DNA of 64,000 nt from Onthophagus taurus (GCF_036711975.1 NC_091976.1:31930001-31994000); one strand, 5' to 3'. Positions 22,532-33,570 are shown, counted from the stretch's first letter. Made by a program: numbers and translations. Notes: a model not told the origin generated them from the sequence alone.

Positions 22532-22744
22532 ATGAAGAATCCTGAGATAAATCAGATTAGTTTAAACTCAGGGTTATTATCTAAACATAAATCGACCATC
22601 TAGAACAATGCTACAAGGCACAAAATTGAAGTAAGCAAATTTGAACATAACCTATAAATAAAAATTGTGTTTTAATACATTTTAGGTAAAAAAGTCTATA
22701 TATTTAGAACGAAACACTGTTTTAAGGACTCTAATGAACTTTGC
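22532..22744 (+). pseudogene. NXF 5'-end relic, copy 1
   Basis: Exon 1 copy starts at ATG 22532 and has an in-frame TAG where the intact gene has Tyr24. The GTAAGC donor and TTTTAG acceptor are kept. The exon 2 start codes for IYLERNTVL-like sequence, then runs into the next unit. Confidence 0.85.
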
Positions 22745-22924
22745 GAGTTATTGATATTACCATTGATTTTTATTAACAATAAATTTAAATTTCCCGGATT
22801 TATTAAAACGTTTATATTTAACTCTAGAGATGTCGCCACCATAAAGAAGGTTTCGTTTGGTAACTTAACCTCAATAACTTCAAATAATAACTATTTCGCT
22901 ATTTTTTTAATAATTTTCAAATAA

Positions 22925-23138
22925 TATGAAGAATCCTGAGATAAATCAGATTAGTTTAAACTCAGGGTTATTATCTAAACATAAATCGACCATCTAGAAC
23001 AATGCTACAAGGCACAAAATTGAAGTAAGCAAATTTGAACATAACCTATAAATAAAAATTGTGTTTTAATACATTTTAGGTAGAAAAGTCTATGAATTTA
23101 GAACGAAACACCGTTTTAAGGGCTCTAATGAACTTTGT
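22925..23138 (+). pseudogene. NXF 5'-end relic, copy 2
   Basis: Same layout as copy 1, with ATG at 22925, the same exon 1 TAG, an intact short intron, and exon 2 ending MNFVSY then stop. Confidence 0.85.
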
Positions 23139-23307
23139 GAGTTATTGATATTAACATTGATTTTTATTAACAATAAATTTAAATTTAAAATCATTTAAAT
23201 TTAACTCTAGAGATGTCGCTACCGTATAGAATGTCTTTTTTGGTAACTTAACCTCAATAACTTCAAACAGTAACTATTTCGCTATTTTTTAATAATTTTC
23301 AAATAAT

Positions 23308-23520
23308 ATGAAGAATCCGTAGATAAATGAGTTTAATTTAAACTCAGGGTTATTAGCTAAACATAAATCGACCATCTACAGCAATGCTACATGGCACAAA
23401 ATTGAAGTAAGCAAATTTGAACATAACCTATAAATAAAAATTGTGTTTTAATACATTTTAGGTAGAAAAGTCTATGAATTTAGAACGAAACACCGTTTTA
23501 AGGACTCTAATGAACTTTGC
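23308..23520 (+). pseudogene. NXF 5'-end relic, copy 3
   Basis: ATG at 23308. Exon 1 has a stop at codon 5 (TAG), but the rest, including TWHKIE and the donor, is intact. Exon 2 is open to the junction and then ends in ASY-stop. Confidence 0.85.
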
Positions 23521-23689
23521 GAGTTATTAATATTAATATTGATTTTTATTAACAATAAATTTAAATTTAATAACATTTAAATTTAACTCTAGAGATGTCG
23601 CTACCATAGAGAATGTTTTATTTGGTAATTTAACCTCAATAACTTCAAAAAAAAGTTATTTCGATGTATTTTAATAATTTTCAAAGAAT

Positions 23690-23902
23690 ATGAAGAATCC
23701 TGAGATAAATCAGTTTAATTTAAACTCAGGGTTATTATCTAAACATAAATCGATCATCTACAGCAATGCTACATGACACAAAATTGAAGTAAGCAAATTT
23801 GAACATAACCTATAAATAAAAATTGTGTTTTAATACATTTTAGGTAGAAAAGTTTATGAATTTAGAACAAAACTTCGTTTTAAAGACTCTAATGAACTTT
23901 GC
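23690..23902 (+). pseudogene. NXF 5'-end relic, copy 4
   Basis: ATG at 23690. Exon 1 is open until a TGA replaces the Trp codon of TWHKIE. Splice sites remain. The exon 2 start is slightly diverged (NLEQNFVLKTLMNF). Confidence 0.85.
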
Positions 23903-24071
23903 GAGTTATTGATATTAACAGTGATTTTTATTAACAATAAATTTAAATTTACAATCATTTAAATTTAACTCTAGAGATGTCGCCACCATAGAGAATGTTT
24001 TGTTTGGTAACTTAACCTCAATAACTTCAAACAGCAACTATTTCGCTATTTTTTAATAATTTTCGAATAAT

Positions 24072-26250
24072 ATGAAGAATCCCGAGATAAATCAATTTAA
24101 TTTAAACTCAGGGTTATTAGCGAAACATAAATCGACCATCTACAGCAATGCTACATGGCACAAAATTGAAGTAAGCAATAAAATTTGAACATAACCTATA
24201 AATAAAAATTGTGTTTTGATACATTTTAGGTAGAAAACGCTATGAATTTAGAGCGAGACACCGTTTTAAGGACTCTAATGAACTTTGTACATCCTCTTGA
24301 CTTTATTCCTGTTTGTTATGAAACTAAAGGATCATGCGTTAGTTTCCTCCTAAAGAATTGTGGAGCTGCTATCGAAAGACTTTGTAGGCACAACTTGATA
24401 GTTACAAACCCACAAGATGCTTCAATGCCTGTAATTAATATTAATTTTTCTTTATATATAGATTTTTTTAAATAATTTTTATAATTTTAGTTTAAAATTA
24501 AAATTATATTAAAATTTGCTTACGCCGCTGATTTAAAAATTAATATTCAAAACAATATAATTTCTGTTTTGAATAAACGATACCATGCAGAATCAAGTGT
24601 GTTAAATTTGGAGATGTTTTATAAAGATCCTGGTAAGACTCAAATCGTTAATTTAGCTTTAATTAAACTTATTGTTTATAATTTTTTAGATCTTATTGAG
24701 TTTTGTACACTTTCCCAACCGAAACTAATGTTTTATGTGCTCCATTTAAGTCGAAGTGAAAATCGACCAAAACATCCCAAATCAATAAAACTCTCGAATA
24801 ATGAAATTGAAATTTTAAAACCTTTAGAGGCTCTTTTCGGTCTTAAATCTTTAACATCTCTAGATTTGCGAAATAATAGAATCAAAGAAATTGATGCAAG
24901 TTACTTTAAGGATTTAAACATCACCGAATTATGGCTTGATGGGAATCCAATTTGTGATGATTACGACGAATACTCTTATCCAAGAGCAATTAGGGAGATG
25001 ATCCCTACTTTAGAAAAATTAGATGGCGTTTTTATTAAGAATAAAGGGGTGTTGCCTTTTCGAAGAAACTTTTTGTGTTCATCTTCAGGTCATGATTTAG
25101 TCGATCAATTCATGGAGCATTATTTTAATTTATATGATACAACAAATAGAAATTATTTAGATGGTGTTTATCATAAAGAAGCTATGTTTTCTATGTCTGC
25201 TCATTATTTAGGTTTACAAAGTACATCTTTGACTGCAAAGTAATAATTTTTGTTGTTATATACGAAATGTTTTAATTATTATTTGTTCATTTTAGGTTAT
25301 CACCATATAAAAAAGTGACTCGAAACTTAAAAATGATGTCAGATTTTTCAAAAAATGATGAATGCTTATTTAGAGGTCGTGATTCCATCGTGAGATTAAT
25401 AACGCAACTTCCTTTAACAGAACATGATCCAAATACTTTTACTGTTGATTTGATGTCTTACACTGTAAGGAATTTAATGTTTTTGTTGAAATAAAAAAAA
25501 ATGAAGGATTTTTTTGATAGGAAACTGCTGCTGTTTTGGTTATAGCTGGCGTTTTTCGTGAAGTACCCCAAAATTTGCTTGATGCAGATCGAATTTTGGG
25601 ATTCTCAAGAGTTTTTGTGTTACTTGCAGGTGTAAATGATGAATATTCAATAGTTAACGAACAATTACATGTTTATAACGCAACATCCGCTCAAGTTATC
25701 CGCTCATTTAAGCAACCTAAAATCTCTAGACCTTCTCATATCCAAATTCCTCCGCCAAAAAATATTAAAGAACAAGTTATGTTGGCTGAAGCACTTGTGA
25801 GTCTTACCGGTCTTGATATAGAATGGGCTACAAAGTTTGTATTTTTATTAACCAATTTTTTAGTCATTAAAATTAATTTCAATTTTAGGTGTTTAGAAGA
25901 ATGCCAATTTGATTTTAAAAGAAGTTTAGAATTATTCGTGGATTTATTTAAATTGGATAAAATCCCAGCAAACGCTTTTAGGTAAATAAAAAAATAAGTA
26001 AAATTATTTTAAAAATTAATATACGAATACATGTTTTTTAAACTTAATTGATTTTTTTCTCACCCTTTTCTCTCCTCCTAGGAATTTATTAGTACAACCT
26101 AAGAATCCACAACCATTGGCAGAAAATCCTTTGCAATCATTCACCACTCCTTTACCAAATAACATAAACGAATTTTCTAATACTTTTAAGAAAAAAGAAC
26201 TCAATCGTAAACAACGTGTAAGTTTGGTTAATATCACGTTAAAGAATTAA
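24072..26250 (+). CDS. Nxf: NXF-family nuclear RNA export factor (597 aa, seven exons)
   Basis: Exons: 24072-24170, 24230-24430, 24491-25239, 25296-25464, 25521-25834, 25889-25981, 26082-26250. Joined they give an unbroken 598-codon frame. Order as in NXF1/TAP: RRM-like domain from ~29 (TWHKIE across intron 1, LDFIPVCYETKG); leucine-rich repeats ~198-280 (SLDLRNNRIKEID, ELWLDGNPICDD, LEKLDGV); NTF2-like domain ~300-470 (LVDQFMEHYFNLYDT, AVLVIAGVFREV, VNEQLHVYNAT); C-terminal UBA-like TAP-C domain ~490-550 (GLDIEWATKCLEECQFDF). NXF1 with NXT1/p15 carries mRNA through nuclear pores; the TAP-C and NTF2-like folds bind FG nucleoporins. Oddities: only ~28 residues before the RRM; a ~46-residue Asn/Lys tail after TAP-C; exon 5 uses a GTTTGT donor. 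A good donor (cgt|GTAAGT, 26219) in the last exon could allow another end. Sequence is divergent, so a paralogue such as an Nxf2-like gene is possible. Confidence 0.88.
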
Positions 26251-26279
26251 TATTCTCCCAGTTTCTAATGTTAATTAAA

Positions 26280-26660
26280 TCCTTTTTTTTTTCATACAGG
26301 GTCTTTTATATTTTGTACAATGTTTATTTATTTATTTATTACATTTGGGGTACAAACGGGGCAAGCCCAGCGAAGCATCCACTAATGGAAAATGATAATA
26401 ATTAACAAGAGAGAAACTTAATTAAAAAAACTAAATACCAATAATAAGCAACTAAATTGTATCAATAAGCAACGCAATACTCACTGCCAAGGTAGTTTAT
26501 GCACCATTTATCTGAAAGAAACCAAGGAGGCAGTGAACATGTCTAAACGGGAAAAATAGCGGTTAAAAGTGAATATAAGATGAGGAATCGCGGAGTTTGA
26601 AAACGCATTTGTATTAGTGCGTGGTACAGGAAATAAAAACAAAGTCGCGAGATGTTCGAA
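26280..26660. other. Unclassified, repeat-like sequence
   Basis: Begins with a (TTTA)n-like run near 26322 and 'ttggggtacaaacggggcaagccc', which looks like the end of a dispersed element. No protein match was recognised. It lies directly after the NXF gene and before the PLE. Confidence 0.3.
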
Positions 26661-27469
26661 CAGGAATTTTAAATTGTAACTCAGATAAGGGCCAGGTAAC
26701 CGTGGCGATGAATCGGAGAAGAGATTACATTGAGAAACCTATTTACAACAGGTTAATTTGCCACAACGGTATTATTCCTTAATATTACGGCCTTCCAAAG
26801 ATCCATAAACGAGATTGTCCCTTGAGATCTATTATTTCTTTCGTTGGCTCACCCACGTATGAATCGCCTAATTTTGTGGCTCGTATTCTGACTGAAGAAT
26901 TTAGAGCGAGAACTTCGTATAACATTAAACACACTTTCACCTTTGTTGAAGAAATGAAAAGGAGAACCTTACCTCATAATTTTGTGTTAATATCTTTGGA
27001 TGTTGTTTCTTTGTTTACTAGTGTTCCCTTATCATTAGTAAAACAAATCATAACTGATAAATGGGATACCCAAATCGACAGAGACCTTTTCATTGAGATA
27101 ATAGCCTTCCTTTTTGAATTTTCTATTTTTTCCTTTGATGGAAAGATTTATAGTCACATGGTAGTCCCTTGAGACCCATCCTCGCCACTATTGTGATGGA
27201 TTATTTGTTAAATCAATGTATCCCTTCACTTGATTTTACTTTTCCTTTCATTTTTAAGTATGTTGATGACATCATTGCTCAGTTCCGTCCGATTCTGTTG
27301 ACGCTGTAATCAGAGTTTTCAATAGCTTTGATCAACACCTTCAGTTCACTGTAGAGACAGAGGTTGGGTCATCAATCCCCTTTCTTGATACCAGGGTTAT
27401 AAGTGAACCCAACCAAAACATCATTTTGAATTGGTACACTAACCCCACTTACTCTGGGAGATACATTAA

Positions 27470-29062
27470 CCCATTTAGTCCCACTGGTGTAAAAACGCAC
27501 CAGCATTTTTAAAATTATTTTACAGCCATACATTTCCAAATTTAAAGATGTTAGCTGTTTGTACGATAACAGTATAAGGTTGTTAGGCTATACATATCAA
27601 AATATTTCATGATTCTTGCTATTTAAACCATATTTACATCAATTCTTTTCTATTGAACATTTCTGTTCAAAATATACAATAAAAATAAAACTATTTTTAG
27701 TGCATAAAATTCTTCAAAATTTTTTCATTTGCAACTTTTTAGTGCATACTTGAAAATACGACTTGAAACATGAATGGTGCAAAAACGCACCATTGGGACG
27801 ATGTATGAAGAGATATAAGGATTGTATCATCTTTCGTATTACTTGAAACCAGTTTAGACGCGTCTGTTAGGTGAATTTCCGAACGAATTTAGTTTATGGA
27901 ATACGGGAAAATCAAAATTAGGCTTGGGTGGTGAAGTAGTTATGCAATTACTCTCTGTAGTAAAAAATCCTCATGTTCATCGGATATTTTTTGACAATTT
28001 TTTTTCATCGTTTGATTTGTTTGTTGAATTGAAAAATAAAGGTTTTTTTGCTACCGGTACTGTACGCGATAACAGAACGAAAAATTGTCCGTTAGAAAAC
28101 ATAAAATGTACTTCAAAAAAGGAAAGGGGTTTTTTGATACAGCTTATGATACCTGTTCAAAAATTTCTTTAGTACGATGGAATGATAACTCCGTTGTCAC
28201 TGTAATTACTAACCATTTGAATGTGGAGCCAATACAATCAATTAAGAGGTACAACAGAAAGAAAAAAAAGAAACACTAGTTAATCAACCTTATGCGGTAT
28301 CAGAATATAATAAATTCATGGGTGGTGTAGATTTACACGATAACGGAATAGCCAACTATAGAACAAGAGTATTAGGAAAGAAGTGGTGGTGGCCACTATT
28401 TATTAATTCATTGGATAGTGTCATAATAAACGCGTGGAAATTATACAATACTGTCAATAATACTAAAATGGCACAGTTGGATTTTAAATCACATATTGCA
28501 GTTCGGCTAATGAAATATGAAAACGCAACACCTAATACTGAACGAAACACGAGGTCAAACAGAGAATTTGAATCTTCCAATGACCATTTAATAAAGAATC
28601 ACGACTCTAAAGCTTGTAGAAGATGTAAAATATGCCATAAACATACTATACATATCTGTAGTAAGTGTAATGTTCATTTACATGTAGAGTGTTTTACGGA
28701 CTATCACAATAAATCGTTATACTGTTAATCCCATTAGTGCGTTTTTGCACCAATTTTAGTTTAAATATTTTTTATATTAAACTTTATACTAAAGTTGGTA
28801 TTTGTTAGTATAATGTTGTATTAGTATTATTATTTATTTACGACTAATTTATTACTTAGTTAATAAATGATAATCAAAATTTTTGTGTGCTGTTGTTCAC
28901 TTATCTTACCAGTGGTGCATTTTTGCACCATCTCATATCTCAAAAACAATTTTTTGTTTCAAACACCTGTGTACATTTTTATACTCTTCATTCCATCTTA
29001 TCTTAAGGAAAAGTATAAAAAATCAATTTTTTTAAACATAAAGCAGCTTGGGACTAAATGGG
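27470..29062 (+). mobile_element. piggyBac-superfamily DNA transposon, internally deleted
   Basis: Perfect 14-bp terminal inverted repeats: CCCATTTAGTCCCA at 27470-27483 and its complement at 29049-29062. Each end is bounded by TTAA (27466-27469 and 29063-29066), the piggyBac target site. Length is 1593 bp, below the usual ~2.3-2.5 kb of autonomous elements, because the 5' half of the transposase gene is missing. Subterminal copies of GGTGCAAAAACGCACC-like palindromes lie at 27486, 27777, 28738 and 28914. The insertion interrupts the PLE reading frame. Confidence 0.92.
27890..28728 (+). pseudogene. piggyBac transposase remnant (C-terminal half)
   Basis: Three frame segments in order: LGLGGEVVMQLLSVV…HRIFFDNFFSSFDLF…ATGTVRDNRTKNCPL (27924-28160), KKGKGFFDTAYDTC…LVRWNDNSVVTV (28085-28279) and MGGVDLHDNGIANYR…GKKWWWPLFINSLDSVIINAWKLY (28318-28728). 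The FFDNFF and GGVDLHD Asp residues fit the second and later catalytic Asp of piggyBac transposases. The first catalytic Asp lies in the missing part. A Cys/His-rich end (CRRCKICHKH…CSKCNVHLHVECF) matches the family's C-terminal zinc-binding domain. Two frameshifts, near 28130 and 28270. Confidence 0.88.
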
Positions 29063-29600
29063 TTAATTCCAACCATTCTATTAATCAAAAAATCAATGTT
29101 GTCGTCGCAATGTGTAACAGAGTAGAGCTGATCTCTAATGAACCTTAAAGAAAACCTAAAAAGGCTTTATAATATTTTGTCAAATGGTTATCCTCATGGT
29201 CTTTTGCTTGGTATAACCAATCAAAACAATAATTTTCATTCATCTACTATTAATCTCAATAAGACAGAAACACTTAACGGTTCTCAAGAGAACCTCTTAA
29301 GTGTTCCTAATTTTAGATATATAAAGATCCCCTCTCTGTTCCTAACTTATCACCTTAGTTGATGTCTGTTCTAAAAACTGACCCTATAAAATTTGCAAAA
29401 TTCAATGGTAGATCTCTTGTTTGTTTTCGAATACTAAGGATCCTGTTCCTCTTCTAGCCCAGTCTCACCTAATTTACAGAATACCTTGTAATAATTGCAA
29501 TGGTGCATATATCGGTACCACTATACAGTATCTTTCGAATAGAATTAACCAACATAAAAGGGTTTGCGTAGCTAGAAATGAGAGAATTCTTGTCCGGTAT

Positions 29601-30100
29601 TAAAAACCGGTATTGATAACAAAATACCGGTATTTCGGTTTTTATTTAGCGCCCTCGATGGCCGATGTCTTCGAAAACGGCCGTGCTAGTTTGAAGTTGT
29701 GCTGGAAAATGACGTAGAGGATTCGTGTTTGTTATCTATTTTCTGTCCGTTCTAAGTTTACATTTTCAAGTGACATTTTTTGACGTTTCATTAAAAAAAA
29801 AGGTAGCCAGAAGCGACCGATTGAAAACGGCCGTGTTTGTTAAGCTGTGCTGGAAAATGATGTTGACCAACCAGAAATTTGTTATCTATCTTATGTCCGT
29901 ACTAACCTCATTTTTTCAAGTGACATTATTTGATCATTGTGAATACCATCTACAAGAAAAATCATTTTGCACTCTGACAGAATGTTGAAGATAACGAAGA
30001 CTCAACCTTTGATGACGACAACTTAATGTTTGTTTTCAATAAATTTGTCATACCTAGCCAACAATAAAATACTCTCTGCATACAACTATTTTTGGAGTAT
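29601..30100. repeat. Imperfect direct repeat of ~110 bp and ACCGGTAT-rich leader
   Basis: 29588-29640 has several ACCGGTAT/ATACCGGT strings. Two related segments, near 29674-29785 and 29822-29932, share 'aaaacggccgtg', 'gtgctggaaaatga', 'ttgttatcta' and 'tttcaagtgacatt'. No protein was recognised. Possibly the end of an unclassified transposon. Confidence 0.45.
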
Positions 30101-32900
30101 TTACTCCATCATGGTGTTTCAGGTCAATTTGATTCGTACTCCCACCAAGTCTAACAGTAGTATGATAAGTCTGAGAAACTACCAAGAGCCGTTATGTTAA
30201 AGTTTCTTTCTTGAATCTGCACCTTTCCAGAAAATTCCAAAGCAGGAATTCGAAAGAATTTCACAGAGCTTCAAATGATGAAGTGTAATTTCATTTTTTG
30301 ACGCGGCAGTGAAGTTGAACCTTTGGACCAAGTGAAAGACAACAAAACAATAATGGTATCCAGACCTTTAAGTTTATTGCTACTTTGTACAGATTCCTAA
30401 TATCTTTCCATTTTTTGATTATCTTCTCAGACTCTGTATCTTATGCTTTGTTGCCAATCTAAAAATATAGGGGATAATATTTTTATCGATTTAACCTTTT
30501 GTGTTTTGTATTTTTGAAAATTGTTGTGCAGCGCCTCTGTTGAATGACTGAGTGTAATTGTTCAAATCAAATTTTTGCAGGTTCTGGTTCTCAACGTTTT
30601 ACTTAGTTGTAACATTTAACTTCTTTAAAGTCACAGCCATTTTGGTTTATAAAGATTTTAACATTTTCTGTTTTACTTTGGAGTTAGAGATTAAGTTAAA
30701 GTTGGTTCATTGTTAAATAAATCCGTTTTTGACGCTTTTGAATCTGTTGCTTGAGCTGATTAAATCGTTTTCCATTTGTAAGTAGATTAGTTTATTTTTA
30801 GATCAATTATATTTTGTTGTTGATTGTTGCCTACCTCTCTGCTTTTTTCAGGAACTAATTTTCCTCAACTCTATATCAACTCTATCTTCAGCACGAATAA
30901 TAAATAATCCCTAGGTTTGATATAATTTGGCATTTTTCCAAGTTTTATTAACATCCATATTTAAAATTAAACATAACGTGTTGATTTATTGTTTAAAAAT
31001 GATTAACCGATAAATAACGTGGTGGTTTATCGATTGAATTTGAAATGATAAAACAACAAATCACAGTTTGTTAATTCGAAATTCGATTAAAAAATGATCA
31101 GTGTGCACGAAATAAACCCGATGATATCAGTGATATCAGATGGTCGTGCGTATCTCGTGTATAAATGCGATTTAATCGCGATCACAATTGCATTACAATC
31201 ATATTGGCGTATGTTTGCATTTTGGAAGGGATGCGGGGGATGAAACCATGGGGGTTTTGAACGAATTATTCAATATTTAGACAATTAATGTTTATTTCTG
31301 GCCAAATATTTGCCCGTTACTTCACATTCAATGTAATAGTCGTTCCTCGTGGACCCGTTTATACCGATTTGGGTTTGATATTATTTTAATGAATTTAATA
31401 GTAAGTTACTATGTTGAAAATATCGAATGATTCGTCTAGTTTTATATTTCACTGGATAAAAAGTAATTATTGAAAATTTAAAAGTAACGTTTTGTGACAA
31501 CCAATTTTCAGTTATTTGAAATATTAAACGATTCGTTCAATATTTTATTAGCGAATCCTAATAAACTATTTCCCTTTTTTATTTTCGATTTTGTCTCACA
31601 GACTGCATCAAGCGATTAACGAAGTTCACATAAAAAAAGTTTGCACCAATAAATTGAGTGTCGATACAACTTGTATTCGGAATTGCTACTTTAATGTCGC
31701 GCAATGTGTTTACGTGACGGAGTGTATTGATGTGAATTTTAAACATTCGGAGTTTTTCCAATACATTTTCCGATTGTACTATAAAAACTATCGATTTATC
31801 AATGTTCCAATAGTTTTATTACCCACAGTTAATCTTCCAAATACGGATTTTTTTTTGTAGAATTAACAAAAAAAATTTTAGAAAAGCTCTGCTTAGATTT
31901 GATATAAAGAAACAAACGGGTTTTGTTGAAGGAAATGGTTCAACGAGGTTCGTCTGGAAGATATCGTCCGTTTTGTTATCGTTGTTGCGGAGTGGCCGAG
32001 TTCTTCGCGTCGGGTGGTAAGTGAAGTTTAAGCTTTCAACGCCTCTGGCGAACAATTTAGGTGCACTCGCAATGGCAAACAAAGAAACGGGCGCGAGAGA
32101 CGTGTGAATCAATGTTCTTTTCCGGTCCGTCGCGGATGGATCATTGATTTTCTACGAAACGATGCCGCAAACAATACAATCAACACAAGATCCTTTTATA
32201 TATCGAATTTGCTTTCAGCAATTTATCACAACGTGTGTGCCACTTTTACTATAGAATCACGAATCTATTGTTAGTCGTTACGATAAGATTCAATTTTTTT
32301 TATTAATACAACTTTTTTTTGTTCGAGTAACTAACTAATTAAGATTGTAAGGTGAGGTCGGTAATTTTGACCAATGCGTCGAAAAATCTCACGTTGTAAG
32401 TCAGATCGTAATTTAGAAAGGAATATAACTTAGAGTCGGCGCTTTATACCTGTTATAAATCGTACCATACCGTACCGTACGAATGGATTTAGTGCGATTT
32501 TTCTCGGAAATTGCCGCCGGAACTGTTGAGTGTCCCCAACTTTTTTTCGCCGGACCCTTTTAGTTAGCTTAACGGTGATATACGCCTGAAATATAGTAGT
32601 AATAATTTAGAATTTGCGCTTTGATCTATGTAATTGCGCGATTCTGGTGCAGATTATGAACTGTTTTTCGCACATCTTGAATAGTAAAAGTTGTTATTTT
32701 TATGTATATAATTGTAGATAAAGTTAGGCAACTACCAAAATGAAATTAAAAACCACTTGTTCTACGGTATAAATTATAATTGTCCCTTTTTCAGTTATAA
32801 TTAATCGTAATTTATTATCGATCGATTCGTTTTTTGGCTAACGAACTTCGCACCGGTAACTAAACGCAATTAAAATATAATTTAATTTATTTCCGGAATA
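30101..32900. other. No gene confirmed
   Basis: AT-rich sequence. GC-richer patches at 31.1-31.4 and 31.9-32.6 kb look like unique genomic DNA rather than transposon. A possible small exon (31935-32016, ATG to a GTAAGT donor) was noted but has no supporting similarity. A short 'gatatcagtgatatc' palindrome lies near 31123. Confidence 0.35.
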
Positions 32901-32915
32901 ACTAAAGCTGACTCG

Positions 32916-33030
32916 ATGTTGTGCCGCGTTAACGATGGTCTCGCATGGTTCGCCGCGATATTGATCGTCGCATTAATAATTCAGAAAATGCTCTTAATGT
33001 ACTCGGACGTAATGTTGTCGGAAATGTGCT
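32916..33030 (+). CDS. Candidate first coding exon with signal peptide or anchor
   Basis: ATG at 32916 opens 38 codons, MLCRVNDGLAWFAAILIV… through …MLSEMC, ending one base before a strong GTAAGT donor at 33031 (phase 1). Residues ~8-22 (GLAWFAAILIVALII) are a convincing hydrophobic core for a signal peptide or membrane anchor. The local sequence is GC-richer than the surroundings. No following exon was identified in the window, so the protein cannot be named; a secreted or membrane protein with a long first intron would fit. It could be chance: support rests on the hydrophobic profile plus the donor. Confidence 0.35.
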
Positions 33031-33039
33031 GTAAGTAAT

Positions 33040-33520
33040 TAGTGAAGTCTCTTCGGCACAGTGCAGGTGCAGGCCACTGCTTCCACCATCGCCGTCGTGT
33101 TGCCGAACTTTGGTGTCGTAGATGTAAATATCTTTTCGCGTTAGAAAGTTTGATGGACTTGTGCCACCAATTACAACCGAGTTTTCACCGAGTGGCTTTT
33201 AAGGACTTTAACAAATTAATAGATTAGCCCAAATATAAGTTTCATTCGAAACATTATCATATTTCAACGTTTGTTTTAGAAGTTTAGACGTTTAGATGTT
33301 AGAAGTAAGCTTTAGGTTTTGTGATATATATTTATACCTGCAATTTTATATAACTCGCAATATATGAATGCAGTAACCATGGTTACGAAACTACTACATG
33401 CACATAGCTTGTCCTACATAAAATGTAACATAGCTTAATAGTACAGGCATTGGGTAGTTTTGAAAAATGAAAATTCAATAAAAATATACCACAATCTAAC
33501 GCTGAATAACAATTAAAATT
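33040..33520. other. No gene seen
   Basis: Unique sequence grading into AT-rich DNA before the inverted repeat. A 61-codon open frame from 33042 has no recognisable features. Confidence 0.35.
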
Positions 33521-33570
33521 AGAATTAAACAAATTTTGCACTTAAAGGTGAAATGTGTTTATTATCACTC

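Larger units (their letters stand above)
22353..23902 (+). repeat. Four tandem copies of the 5' end of the NXF gene
   Basis: Units start at 'gagttattgat' near 22353, 22745, 23139, 23521 and 23903, giving lengths 392, 394, 382 and 382. The fifth unit is the 5' end of the intact gene. Each unit holds ~180 bp of upstream sequence (with 'ctctagagatgtcgc'), exon 1 with its ATG, the short first intron, and the first ~55 bases of exon 2. It then breaks after 'aactttg' and restarts with the next upstream region. The array begins immediately after the polyadenylation signal of the 21649 gene. Confidence 0.92.
26665..29600 (+). mobile_element. Penelope-like retroelement, degenerate, split by piggyBac
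   Basis: The plus strand shows the PLE order. A DKGxxTVAM segment (~26675) is followed by YGLPKIHKRDCPLRSIIS (~26790), SPTYESPNFVARIL and SLDVVSLFTSVP (to 27172). Then come stop-laden continuations with YVDD-like and FLDT…NWYTNPTYSGRYIN to 27466. The PLE frame resumes after the piggyBac insertion at 29067 (NHSINQKINVVVAMCNR). A C-terminal GIY-YIG-type endonuclease piece lies at 29464-29580 (YRIPCNNCNGAYIGTT…NRINQHKR), with the Cys-Cys-His pattern typical of PLE endonucleases. Several stops and frameshifts, plus a shortened N-terminal part, make it inactive. Confidence 0.85.

Noticed and set aside
31591-32112. Open frames on both strands and a mini-exon 31935-32016 ending at GTAAGT
   Set aside because: Composition gives overlapping frames on both strands; the mini-exon has no hydrophobic or domain signature, so a donor-like string alone is not enough.
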